A DNA stretch of 64,000 bases, taken from positions 6,330,912-6,394,911 of the forward strand of contig NC_087385.1 in NCBI RefSeq assembly GCF_963675165.1. Direction: 5' to 3'. This stretch comes from Halichondria panicea. Lineage: Eukaryota; Porifera; Demospongiae; Suberitida; Halichondriidae. Position numbers and translations under genes: made by a program. Shown in pieces: positions 1 through 9,831 of this stretch. Position 1 is the stretch's first letter. Each line of letters begins with the position of its first letter. The notes under the pieces were generated by a model. It searched no databases, had not been told where the DNA came from, and saw nothing but the letters and a program-made list of their open reading frames with translations.

Positions 1-82
1 AGTTCCTTCTACCACATCTGCCCCACCAACGCTAACTTTCAGTTTGGTGAGTGAACAATACAATTTGCAAATTTGACGCGCG

Positions 83-148
<66 letters not shown>

Positions 149-1642
149 CACACACAGATACTGCATTCATGTTCATCATTGGAGGCATTTTCTTAGTCAA
201 AATGTTCCAGAACAGACACCCGGATATCCACGCTAACTCTTTCCTGGCATTCTTCTCTTTTGCTGTCCTCATATTGTTCACACTATTTGGCCTGGTGAGC
301 CCTCAGAAATATAGTGTAGAGCATATCCAATGACATATTAAGGATATCTGTATTCCTTGCAGTACTACGACCACCAACACCCAGTGGAAGTTCGAATGCT
401 ACTCTTCCTAGTTATACTGGGAATATTGCTCGTCTTTTTTGTCTCTTTCTACCACTTTCATGAGCTGAAATTTAGTGAGTTCTTGGTATACATACATGTA
501 CATGCATGTCTCATTACTGCCTGTCATCTACAGTAAAGGAAACACTTAGGAATCTCCGAGAGAATGTCAAGTCTTTCTGTACAACTGCTCCACAACACAA
601 GGTAATGTCATGATGTGCATTTCTCCCTCTCTCTATAATTATCATAATTATGCAGGGACACTTTTTTACGCTCTTCAGCGCATTTATCATCAACTTAGTC
701 ATGTAAGACATTGTGTAAGCTAGTGTACTTCTTCTGCTCTATTGAAATTAGTGTTTTGGCTCTTTAATGAATGACCTCTGTACTGTTGTATAGGGTGATA
801 TTGATGATAGCCCTTTACAAAAAGTTGGACATTGCTACATGTGTGGTCATTTTCTTCCTCATCAATCTGTCGTTCTTCCTCTTGTTGTACATCGTAAAAA
901 AGGTATTTTGATTATGGTCACTCCATAGTACATAGTCCCCTAATGTCAATTACCGTATCAGCTACCATGTATGCCACCGGTGACCTTTGTCCTTTGTTGA
1001 GATGGTTTAACAGAAGAAATGCATACAGTCCCTAATCAGTACCTAATCAGTGCTATGTATGTATTTGTCATAATGTCAGCTCCTGATCTGTATTTCAACA
1101 GCTGTACTATAAGGAGCCAATGACCATCCTCCCACTCGTCTTGTTCGTCCTTATTGTCTTTTTCTGGGGATTTGCGTTCTTTTTCTTCTTCACACATGTT
1201 TCAGACTGGAGTGTAAGTTGGTTCTCTGAAGTTGTAACTTGTAATTTCTTCAGCACATTCATGATATTTAACAAATACAGCAGATTTACGAAGTACACCA
1301 TTTATATTTAGTGTATGCACTGCTCGGACAGGACACCATGCTCTAGTACCATTTACATTTATTCCTTTCGTGTGCTTATAAGTTAAAGCTCCATGTATTA
1401 CAATTGCTGTAGCTCACCCCTGCTGAATCAAGGGAGCTTAATAGAGAGTGTGCTCTCCTCGGTTTTTACGACTTCCATGATATCTGGCACTTCCTATCTG
1501 CTTGTGCAATGTTCGTCACTTTTCTCGTGAGTTGGTTTTGTACTTGTACGCATAATATCAGTGTGTAAACTTTCTGCAGTTCATGCTTGTCGTGGATGAT
1601 GGAGTGGCTGATATGAAAAGAGACCAACTCAACGTCTTTTAG
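1..1642 (+). CDS. SID1 transmembrane family protein (SIDT-like), 3' part
   Basis: This is the C-terminal half of a SID1/SIDT multi-pass membrane protein, the family linked to uptake or endosomal transport of double-stranded RNA and related to the CREST hydrolase-like superfamily. Exons read at about 1-45, 157-293, 362-474, 533-600, 655-702, 794-901, 1102-1213, 1412-1528 and 1580-1642, with GT-AG borders. The peptide runs from [13 protein letters not shown] through several hydrophobic helices (for example [15 protein letters not shown]) to a late [11 protein letters not shown] segment with the family's conserved histidines, and ends DQLNVF-stop. It is very close to the complete paralogue at 54427-59032 on the other strand, including exon layout. 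The 5' half lies outside the window. Identity is secure; exon ends are by eye and phases were not all checked. Confidence 0.88.
82..141. repeat. (CA)n microsatellite in SIDT intron
   Basis: A nearly pure CA dinucleotide run inside the first intron seen of the SIDT gene, just upstream of the next acceptor. The short threonine/histidine or valine/cysteine ORFs over it are repeat artefacts. Confidence 0.95.
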
Positions 1643-2137
1643 CTGTGTTTGAGATACTGACATTAATGTTGTATAGACGTGTGTGTGTGTGTACATTTTT
1701 TTTACAATTGGATTTTTACGTAATTGTGTGAGCAACTTACTGACAATACAAAGTGCATGTAATTACTAGCCTCGAGACCAGGTCGATTAATCGGTCTGGT
1801 CTCTAGGCTAGTAATTACCATAAAGAGAGCCCCCCCCCCCCAGTTAAGTTGTCCACAACTGTTAAGACGCTGGCAACATACTAGCAGATGTAGCTTCTTT
1901 CCGTCCAGCATAATTAATTTGGTCTCACCATTGTCACCAACCCCTGTTTGATCAAATCTCCATCCAGAAATATTTTCAGCGCCTCATTTTTCTTTCATTT
2001 TTGAGGTTATTTTGACTACATGTATACTGATAAAGTATAATACAATAATATTATCAGATCAAATAACATAAATGTTGCTTTCTAAATTCAATAATAACTT
2101 TTATAGGTTAGATCTCTACAGGAATTGCTTAGAGAGG
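1643..2137. other. Intergenic, convergent 3' ends
   Basis: Space between the stop of the SIDT gene on the plus strand and the stop of the first SDR gene on the minus strand. It holds a short GT run, a C10 run near 1831 and the 60-bp palindrome listed separately. No coding exon is recognisable. Confidence 0.7.
1759..1818. repeat. 60-bp near-perfect palindrome
   Basis: The left arm GTAATTACTAGCCTCGAGAC pairs with the right arm ending TAGGCTAGTAATTAC; 27 of 30 positions pair and there is no loop. The TAGCCTCGA start resembles the palindrome at 61217-61263, so both may be tiny members of one foldback or MITE family. Confidence 0.8.
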
Positions 2138-3163
2138 CTAATTATTTAGTCCGACCATCTCAGAGCTAACTTCCCAGAGCCTCTCAGCAAGGTTGTCATC
2201 CAATGCCAGAGGGTTAGCAGACTTCACAATCTTGCAGTCTGCTAGGAACTGACCAGAGACTCCCTCCATTTCCTCAGACACAGCACAGTAGATGGACGTC
2301 TGGGCTCCTTGCCATGTTGTCTTCAAAAACAGAATTAAGGGTGTCATTGCGGCACGCTGCATAAGAAAAAGGAACAATAAATTAATTGCATGTGAAGATT
2401 GGTTATTGCTTACTAAGAAGACGTTTATGTGTCTTCCCAGCTCTGTTTTGATGACTCCAGGATGCAGAGCATTAGCAATCACGTTGGTTCCCTCAAGACG
2501 TGTTGCCAGTGACCGAGTAAAGAGAATGTTAGCCAGCTTGCTTTGAGCATATGCACCCCATGAATTGTAATCCTTTGTTGAATTTAAGTCATCCAAGTTT
2601 ATTTTTCCTCTTCTATGTGCACTAGACGAGACGTTGACAATTCGAGCAGATGGGGCTTCCTTCATTCGGTCGAGGAGAAGGTTGGTGAGTAGAAAATGAC
2701 CGAGGTGGTTCACACCAAATTGCATCTCAAAACCATCCGCAGTTTTTGTATAGGGGCAGGCCATCACGCCAGCATTGTTCACAAGAATATCAATGTGTGC
2801 CTCGCTGTCTAGAACACGAGCACTAAAGTTTCGAACAGATTCCAGGGAAGACAGATCCAATTGCATGAACAACACGTCATTGTTTCCGCTCCTCTTCTTG
2901 ACTAGCTCCACAGCAGCCTCTCCCTTGTCCTTGCTACGACAGGCCAAGATGACCCTCCCATTTCTCTGAGCAAAGTCAACAGCAGTCTCCAGACCTATAC
3001 CAGTGTTGGCTCCAGTGATGATGGCAGTCTTCCCATCCAGTCTAGCTTTGGAGTAGCACACGCCTCCTCCAAAGTATCTCCTGATAGCATAAAGTGAAAT
3101 ACCAGCAACAGCAGTGAGACCAACAATATTGTAAGGGTAGGTTGTCCTCAAGAGCTCAGCCAT
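2138..3163 (-). CDS. Retinol dehydrogenase-like short-chain dehydrogenase, copy 1
   Basis: Membrane-anchored classical SDR of the RDH11-14 type, which oxidises or reduces retinoids and other lipid carbonyls with NADP(H). Visible parts are an N-terminal hydrophobic segment (about residues 11-28), the TGANTGIG cofactor loop (50-57), NNAG (129-132), the catalytic serine in NVSSS (about 180) and YAQSK (205-209). A 57-nt intron (2357-2413, gtaagc to atgcag) splits it, giving 322 aa when spliced. In this copy the intron is 19 codons with no stop, so retention would give 341 aa. The same intron in copy 2 contains an in-frame stop, which supports splicing. It is a recent tandem duplicate of 3419-4444. 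The precise substrate cannot be read from sequence. Confidence 0.93.
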   Translation of the reverse strand: MAELLRTTYPYNIVGLTAVAGISLYAIRRYFGGGVCYSKARLDGKTAIITGANTGIGLETAVDFAQRNGRVILACRSKDKGEAAVELVKKRSGNNDVLFMQLDLSSLESVRNFSARVLDSEAHIDILVNNAGVMACPYTKTADGFEMQFGVNHLGHFLLTNLLLDRMKEAPSARIVNVSSSAHRRGKINLDDLNSTKDYNSWGAYAQSKLANILFTRSLATRLEGTNVIANALHPGVIKTELGRHINVFLVSNNQSSHAINLLFLFLMQRAAMTPLILFLKTTWQGAQTSIYCAVSEEMEGVSGQFLADCKIVKSANPLALDDNLAERLWEVSSEMVGLNN

Positions 3164-3418
3164 TTTTCAGAATTGCAGATTTGCAGGAGGGGGGTGGAGT
3201 TCACTGCCTAATGCGCATGCGCATGTCTCAGGAGTCATGATGATTATGGTTTGTTACCAACCCCCTCTTTGACCAAATCTCTTCTGTGTATCATTCCTCG
3301 TTCATTTTGTAAGGTAATTTTTGACTACTGATATATTTCCCATTATTAATAATTCATTACAGATCGAATGACATTGCTTTCAACAACTAGATTTCTACAA
3401 CAAACTACAATTGATAGG

Positions 3419-4444
3419 CTAATTATTTAGCCCAACCATCTCAGAGCTAACTTCCCAGAGCCTGTCTGCAAGGTTGTCATCCAATGCCAGAGGGTTAGCA
3501 GGCTTCACAATCTTACAGTCTACTAGGAACTGACCAGAGACCCCCTCCATTTCCTCAGACACAGCACAGTAGATGGACGTCTGGGCTCCTTGCCATGTTG
3601 TCTTAAAAAACAGAATTAGGGGTGTCAGTGCGGCACGCTGCATAAGAAAAGGAACAATAAATTAAATTGTAAGTGAGGACTGGTTATTGCTTACTAAGAA
3701 GACGTTTACATGTTTGGACAGCTCTGTTTTGATGAGTCCAGGATGCAAGGTATTAGCAATCACGTTGGTTCCCTCAAGACGTGTTGCCAACGAGCGAGTA
3801 AAGAGAATGTTAGCCAGCTTGCTTTGAGCATATGCACCCCATGAATTGTAATCCTTTGTTGAATTTAAGTCATCCAAGTTTATTTTTCCTCTTCCATGTG
3901 CACTAGACGAGACGCTGACAATTCGAGCAGATGGGGCTTCCTTCATTCGGTCGAGGAGAAGGTTGGTGAGTAGAAAATGACCGAGGTGGTTCACACCAAA
4001 CTGCATCTCAAAACCATCCGCAGTTTTTGTATAGGGGCAGGCCATCACGCCAGCATTGTTCACAAGAATATCAATGTGTGCCTCGCTGTCTAGAACACGA
4101 GCACTAAAGTTTCGAACAGATTCCAGGGAAGACAGATCCAATTGCATGAACAACACGTTGTTGTTGCTGCTCCTCTTCTTGACTAGCTCGACAGCAGCCT
4201 CTCCCTTGTCCTTGCTACGACAGGCCAAGATGACCCTCCCATTTCTCTGAGCAAAGTCAACAGCAGTCTCCAGACCAATCCCAGTGTTGGCTCCAGTGAT
4301 GATGGCAGTCTTCCCATCCAGTCTAGCTTTGGAGTAGCACACGCCCCCTCCAAAGTATCTCCTGATAACATAAAGTGAAATACCAGCAACAGCAGTGAGA
4401 CCCAAAATATTGTAAGGGTAGGTTGTCCTCAAGAGCTCAGCCAT
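3419..4444 (-). CDS. Retinol dehydrogenase-like short-chain dehydrogenase, copy 2
   Basis: Near-identical tandem partner of the gene at 2138-3163, with the same TGANTGIG, NNAG and YAQSK motifs and the same N-terminal membrane segment. The exons are 3695-4444 and 3419-3637, joined across a 57-nt intron (3638-3694) in the same position. Reading through this intron meets a stop after 11 codons, so the intron must be removed to make the full 322-aa enzyme. Differences from copy 1 are scattered conservative changes (for example SKHVNVFL for GRHINVFL before the splice site). The 5' flank is duplicated too. It starts 125 bp from MMAA on the opposite strand. Confidence 0.92.
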
Positions 4445-4569
4445 TTTTCAGAATTGCAGATTTCCAGGTGGGGGGTGGAGTTCACTGCATGCTATTATGC
4501 GCATGCTTGAAAGATACACCCACTCAATAGTAGGTAGATCTAGTGGGCGTGGTTCAACAAGCTCTCAAG
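4445..4569. promoter_or_regulatory. Divergent promoter region, SDR copy 2 / MMAA
   Basis: Only 125 bp separate the two opposite start codons, so both core promoters must lie here or in the first exons. It includes a GCGCATGC stretch also present upstream of SDR copy 1. No TATA box stands out. This is inferred from layout only. Confidence 0.45.
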
Positions 4570-6973
4570 ATGACAACTCTCCTTCCATCATGGCTCTGTC
4601 GCTGTTCTCATCACCACAGACTGGGTTTCCCAAGCAGACTCAATGTAGGTAATTTACACATTACTGTGTGATTTATCTCCTTCTCCCCTGGCTTTATAGA
4701 GTGCCTCCACTGGACTATGGACAAACCAAGTGAAGAACAACGTCTCCACAGTTGCTCGAGTTCACCTTTGTGCAACAAATACTTTAATGCTACCAAACAA
4801 TGCGAGGCCATTTTTCAGACATCAATGTCACCCTACTGGTGCAACTCAAAACTCATCCATATATTTTCCACATTCGATACGAACATCTTTGTCAAGGTCT
4901 TATTCAACTTTTGATGATAGCAATAATAGCGATGGACACACTCGCATGAATGAATCAAAGGTGGAGGAGGAGCTAGCTACATCACGAGTGAAGGAGATAC
5001 TCAGAGGTGTATACAATGGTGAAAAAGCAAAACTGGCCGAAGCAATCACATTAGGTAAGCTAATTAACTGTCTTCTAACTTCGTATTATAGCATTTGTTA
5101 TGAATTATTTTGTCTCTTTCAGTGGAGTCAAAACACCCTGTTAAGCATCGACAAGCTCAATGGCTCCTCACAAACCTCCTCTCTCAGAGAAGCAAGCAGC
5201 TGCAGCTAGGTACACTAAAACCCACATACAGAATCGGGCTCTCTGGACCACCAGGGGCTGGCAAGTCTACCTTCATTGAGACCTTTGGGTTAGTCCTCAT
5301 TGAGTTTGGCTACAAAATTGGGGTACTGGTGAGTTGCTATTGTTTGAAAGGAGTAATAGAGCACTTGATCATCACTATTATGGTACAAGATAATCTCTAT
5401 TGTAATTATTATTTATTGCTCCAGGCTGTAGATCCTTCGTCCTCTCGTACTGGGGGTTCAATAATGGGGGACAAGACGAGGATGCCCCGCTTGACTAGAG
5501 AGCCTAATGCCTACATCCGGCCCTCTCCCTCAGGGGGTACTCTGGGTGGGGTCACCAGGAACACTAACGAGGCCATCATGCTTTGTGAGGGTGAGTAGTA
5601 TTCCCTATAATTAACGCTGTCATCCTGAGCTGATTTCTTCCAAATTTCTTAGTCCCAGATCATGCGATAGAGAGCTCTTAACGAGCAACACAATAGTATA
5701 TACATATTTTGCTTTGAGGCATTTCTGTAATGAAGCTATACTAGCTACTCAAAGTTGTTGACAGTTCCTGTGGTTTCAGGTGCTGGGTTTGATGTCATCC
5801 TGGTGGAAACGGTTGGAGTGGGTCAGTCAGAGACAGCTGTGTGTGACATGGTGGATATGTTCGTACTCATCATACCACCTGCTGCAGGAGATGAACTACA
5901 GGTGATCTCCTCTAGTCTGCGAGGAACTACGTTATTTCTATGCTCTCTATATAATTAAGTCTTATGTCAACTGTAAAACGCATCACTTCATATTTTTCTT
6001 ACCTCATACATTTAGTCCCCTCTCATTGCTTGAATCCCTCTATATTTGGTATTACCTTTGTTTATTGTTCATGTAGTGGTGAATGTAGCTCTAGGTACCT
6101 ACCCTGTCATAACTTGTGTTGCAAACGCCCGATTTGAATTTAATAGTGCTACAATAATTATTGTGTACTTTGATCAGTGATTTATTTCGGACCCAAATTG
6201 TCCATCTTTTGAAAAAAAGCGTGGGCTATGATATAAGTGAGTATTACGTCGATCTTCTCCCACAATCATATAGGGTCTGAAGAAAGGTATTGTTGAGCTG
6301 TGTGACTTGATTCTCATCAACAAGGCTGATGGAGACTTGCTGCCAGCTGCCAGGAGAATACAGGCCGAGTATGTGAGCGCCTTGAAGCTGGTCAGGAGCA
6401 AACACAAAGAGTGGAATCCAAAGGTTGATCTAGCCGCTGTGTTTTTTGTGTAGAATATTATTATTCTATGCTAGCACACACTTTTACTGAGCTATCGAGC
6501 TGTAGCTAAACTTTTAAAGTCTGTAGAGACTAACCCTACACTTCAACCTCCCACAGGTAGTGAGGGTGTCAGCACTTCACGGTGACAACATAGCTAAGTC
6601 CTGGGAAGTCATGCAGAGCTACTTTAAAAAAATGATGGTATGTTCGATAATCTCAGTTTTGAAACAGTATCTCATGAATTCTAATATGCAGGCATGTGGA
6701 GAATTCTATACAAAGCGTAAACAACAACAAAGAAAGTGGTTGTGGAATCACATTGATTGGGAGCTCGGAAACCGGTGAGTTTGTTATTAGTTAGAGATTG
6801 TTACTGTACTCGTCTGAATAATTGTTGTGACATGTCTATATAATATATGCAGGTTTCGATGTCACCCTGGGATGGCCGGTCCCATTGCTACCATGGAGGG
6901 GAGGGTCATGGCAGGAAGTATGGCACCCGGAACAGCTGCTGATGTACTCTTAGATACATTTATCAAATTGTGA
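4570..6973 (+). CDS. MMAA: MMAA, methylmalonyl-CoA mutase-associated GTPase
   Basis: Mitochondrial G3E-family GTPase that loads adenosylcobalamin onto methylmalonyl-CoA mutase and protects it. Nine exons: 4570-4644, 4700-5054, 5123-5328, 5425-5590, 5780-5901, 6274-6423, 6557-6637, 6692-6774, 6853-6973; together they encode 452 aa. Motifs seen: P-loop GPPGAGKST (185-193), [28 protein letters not shown] (switch region), NKAD for guanine recognition, and the C-terminal dimerisation helix region. The start at 4570 was chosen over ATG 4590 because only it keeps frame across the first intron. The resulting N-terminus is rich in Arg/His/Ser with no acid, as expected for a mitochondrial presequence. 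Intron 5 carries a copy of the 198-bp repeat found in NDUFS2. Confidence 0.93.
6095..6236 (-). repeat. Single copy of the NDUFS2-intron satellite unit
   Basis: Read on the minus strand, this part of MMAA intron 5 contains TAGCCCACGCTTTTTTTC, a GGACAATTTGGG..CGAAATAAAT stretch and GCAACACAAGTTATG, in the same order as the ~198-bp unit tandemly repeated at 28923-30375. It is diverged, so the family is dispersed and older than the array. Ends are approximate. Confidence 0.8.
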
Positions 6974-7198
6974 TTTATTAGCTATAGTTCAATGTCGTTG
7001 ATATTGTGTGTCATTCAATATTATCATAGATATAATTATAGAAAAGTAAGGTCTATGATTTATATCACTGAAATACAAACATACAACCATTATTTTCTGG
7101 AAATAAAAAATTGCACATGCACACTACATCTACTAGATCTACAAGCTACGCCTCCCTTTTTGCAAGCTGCTAGCCACACGTGGCCGGGTAAAGAAGAG

Positions 7199-9535
7199 AT
7201 GGCAGAAGCTAAGAAGGATCGAAAGGATAGAAAACCTTCTACCAAAGCACGAAAAGGTTTTAAAAGAGGAGAATCACAGTGGAAAATAGAGCTCAAGGAA
7301 ATCCAAACAGTTTCAAGCAAATACGACACTCTCAATGAACTGAACATTACTAAATTTACTGATCTTCCCCTCTCCAAGAGAACACTGAACGGACTTCGAG
7401 ACTCTGGCTATTCTGTACCCACTGAGATTCAGGCTGCGGCTATTCCACTCCTTTTGAAAGGCAGCGATGTTCTAGGAGCAGCTAAAACAGGGTCTGGGAA
7501 GACGCTAGCGTTCTTGATTCCCCTCCTTGAGTTACTCTGGCGAGAACGATGGACTGCGGATGATGGAATTGGAGCACTTGTGATCTCTCCCACTAGAGAA
7601 CTAGCCTACCAAACATTTGAAGTTCTACGATCGATTGGCTCACATCACGATTTTTCTGCCGGCTTAGTGATTGGTGGAAAAGACGTTGGCACAGAACGCT
7701 CTCGAATACAGCGTACCAACATTGTAGTGTGCACGCCAGGGAGGCTCCTTCAGCACATGGACGAAACTGTCAGCTTTGACTGCTCCTCACTCAAAATGCT
7801 CGTCTTGGATGAAGCCGATCGGATTCTGGATCTAGGTTTTCAGCACACAATGAATGCTGTTATTGAGAACTTGCCTGTGGAAAGACAAACAATGTTATTC
7901 TCAGCAACTCAGACGAAATCTGTTCAAGACCTCGCTCGATTGAGCCTCACTAACCCTGAGTATGTTGCCGTTCATGAGAACTCTAAAACTAGCACTCCAC
8001 AGCAACTGACACAGAGCTATATCACATGTGAGCTACACGAGAAGTTGGGAGTGCTCTATTCCTTCATTCGAAGCCACACTTCCTCCAAAATGATTGTCTT
8101 CATGTCTTCGTGCAAGCAAGTCAAATACGTATACGAAGCTTTTCGTCGGCTGAGACCTGGTATTCCACTACTGTCCTTGTATGGCAAACAGAAACAGTTG
8201 ATGCGAGTGGGAATCTACAATGACTTTTGCAAGAAGAAATCGGCTGTACTGTTGTGTACTGACATAGCTGCTAGAGGATTGGATTTCCCTGCTGTGAGTT
8301 GGGTTGTGCAACTGGACTGCCCGGAGGATGCTAATACGTACATTCATCGTGTAGGAAGAACAGCCCGCTACGAGAAAGATGGAAATGCCCTCCTGATACT
8401 AGTGCCCTCTGAGGTCGATGGTATGCTAGAAGCTCTGGAACTGAAAAAAATTCCGATAGACGAGATTCGTGTCAACCCCAAGAAGATGGTGTCAATTCAA
8501 CCAAAATTAGAAGCATTTTGCGCTCAAGATTCTGAAATAAAGCACTGGGCTCAGCGTAGTTTCATTTGTTATCTTCGTTCAGTTCATCTTCAGTCAAACA
8601 AAAAAGTGTTTGATGTTCACAAGCTTCCTGCTGATGACTATGCCAGATCCCTGGGACTGGCTCAGCCGCCACGGATTCGATTTCTACAGAAGTTACAAAA
8701 AAAGAGAAGTGGAGCTGTTGACATTACAACTGCAGAAGTGTCTGACGAAGAGAGTGACTCTGATAGTGAGCTTGAGGGAGCCGAGGAGTTTCTGAGAGTA
8801 AAGAGGTATCGATATGTTGTGATTTACGTTTATCTCTCAATATGAAAATCCAGCTTGTACTGTACATAATTATTTGAACTGATGTATACAGTCAAAGTAA
8901 TAACGGCTTATTTACCTACATGTTTAGTTGCTAGCCGTTATCACTTCAGAATTCTGGTGACTGTCTTTTTCTCTCCTCATAGAATAATTCATCCCCATGA
9001 AATAGACGAAACAGTGCAAAGCTTGCAAGAAAAACCCAAGGCATCTAAAGCCCCATCCAAAGTTGCTGCAGCAAAGAAAATTTTGAACAAGAAAATCAAA
9101 ATCAGCTCCCACGTCAAATTTGAACAGGATAACACTTCAGCCAGCCATGATGACCAAGTCCCTACTCACACACACTCTATAGCTCCGATTCCAATCGATG
9201 AATGCAAGGACACAGATGAGATAGGCGGTATTGAACTTGAGAGCGCCCAAAAGACGCTCAAAGTCCAAGATAAACTGGATCGCAAAAGAGAAAGAGAAAG
9301 AATACGAGCTGCTCACCAGGAAAGACGTAGGAAGAATCGTTCATCAGTGAAAAATCAGTCGAGTGGAGTTGCCACTTTGGCGGAACATTCAGAAGATGAT
9401 GAAAGTGACAATGACTCTAAGCCGTCAGCCAAACGGGCGAGGTGGGACACCACTGACGAGCAGCTGGGTGTGGAGAGAACACAGGCTGGACTTGATGATG
9501 ATGAGGAACTAGCATTGCATCTTCTCATGCATTGA
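7199..9535 (+). CDS. DDX10: DDX10/Dbp4 DEAD-box RNA helicase
   Basis: Nucleolar ATP-dependent RNA helicase of the DDX10/Dbp4 family, needed for small-subunit rRNA processing. Two exons (7199-8805 and 8983-9535) give 719 aa. Motifs in order: Q motif region (about 55-78), AAKTGSGKT (94-102), PTREL (131-135), DEAD (204-207), SAT (235-237), TDIAARGLD, and HRVGRTAR (383-390). After the helicase core comes a DUF4217-like extension and an acidic/basic low-complexity tail (DEESDSDSE, KRERERIR), as in the family. The ATG at 7199 opens a Lys/Arg-rich tail typical of these proteins; an upstream in-frame extension exists but looks non-coding. It converges on the SIR2-ETS gene, 297 bp away. Confidence 0.95.
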
Positions 9536-9831
9536 TTGTGTTTATTTATGAAGACTGATTAGTTACTTGTTATGTATTTAATTAATACTGTAATTATGAA
9601 TCTTTATTTGCAAATGCCATTTATGAGGTTGTTATCATTCAATGTGAAAGCTTCCATGCCACTGTATATTATTACAAGAACTTGTATAATCCCATTCATC
9701 TATAAGCTACTCATGCCGCATGAACTAATTATAAATCTAGTCGTCAAAAGTTGATCACAAATTTCTCTTCAATATTTCAGGGACAAACACGTAAAGATTA
9801 AAAAATAGACAAAAAAGACAAAAATTGACAG

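Noticed and set aside
39-333. Several ORFs of Thr/His or Val/Cys repeats
   Set aside because: They are translations of the CA microsatellite; only the 157-293 segment is a SIDT exon.
4590-4648. ATG at 4590 as the MMAA start
   Set aside because: Neither donor after it keeps frame with exon 2; the ATG at 4570 with the donor after 4644 does.
7090-7377. Minus-strand 95-aa ORF over the DDX10 start
   Set aside because: Shadow of the DDX10 coding frame with no recognisable motif.
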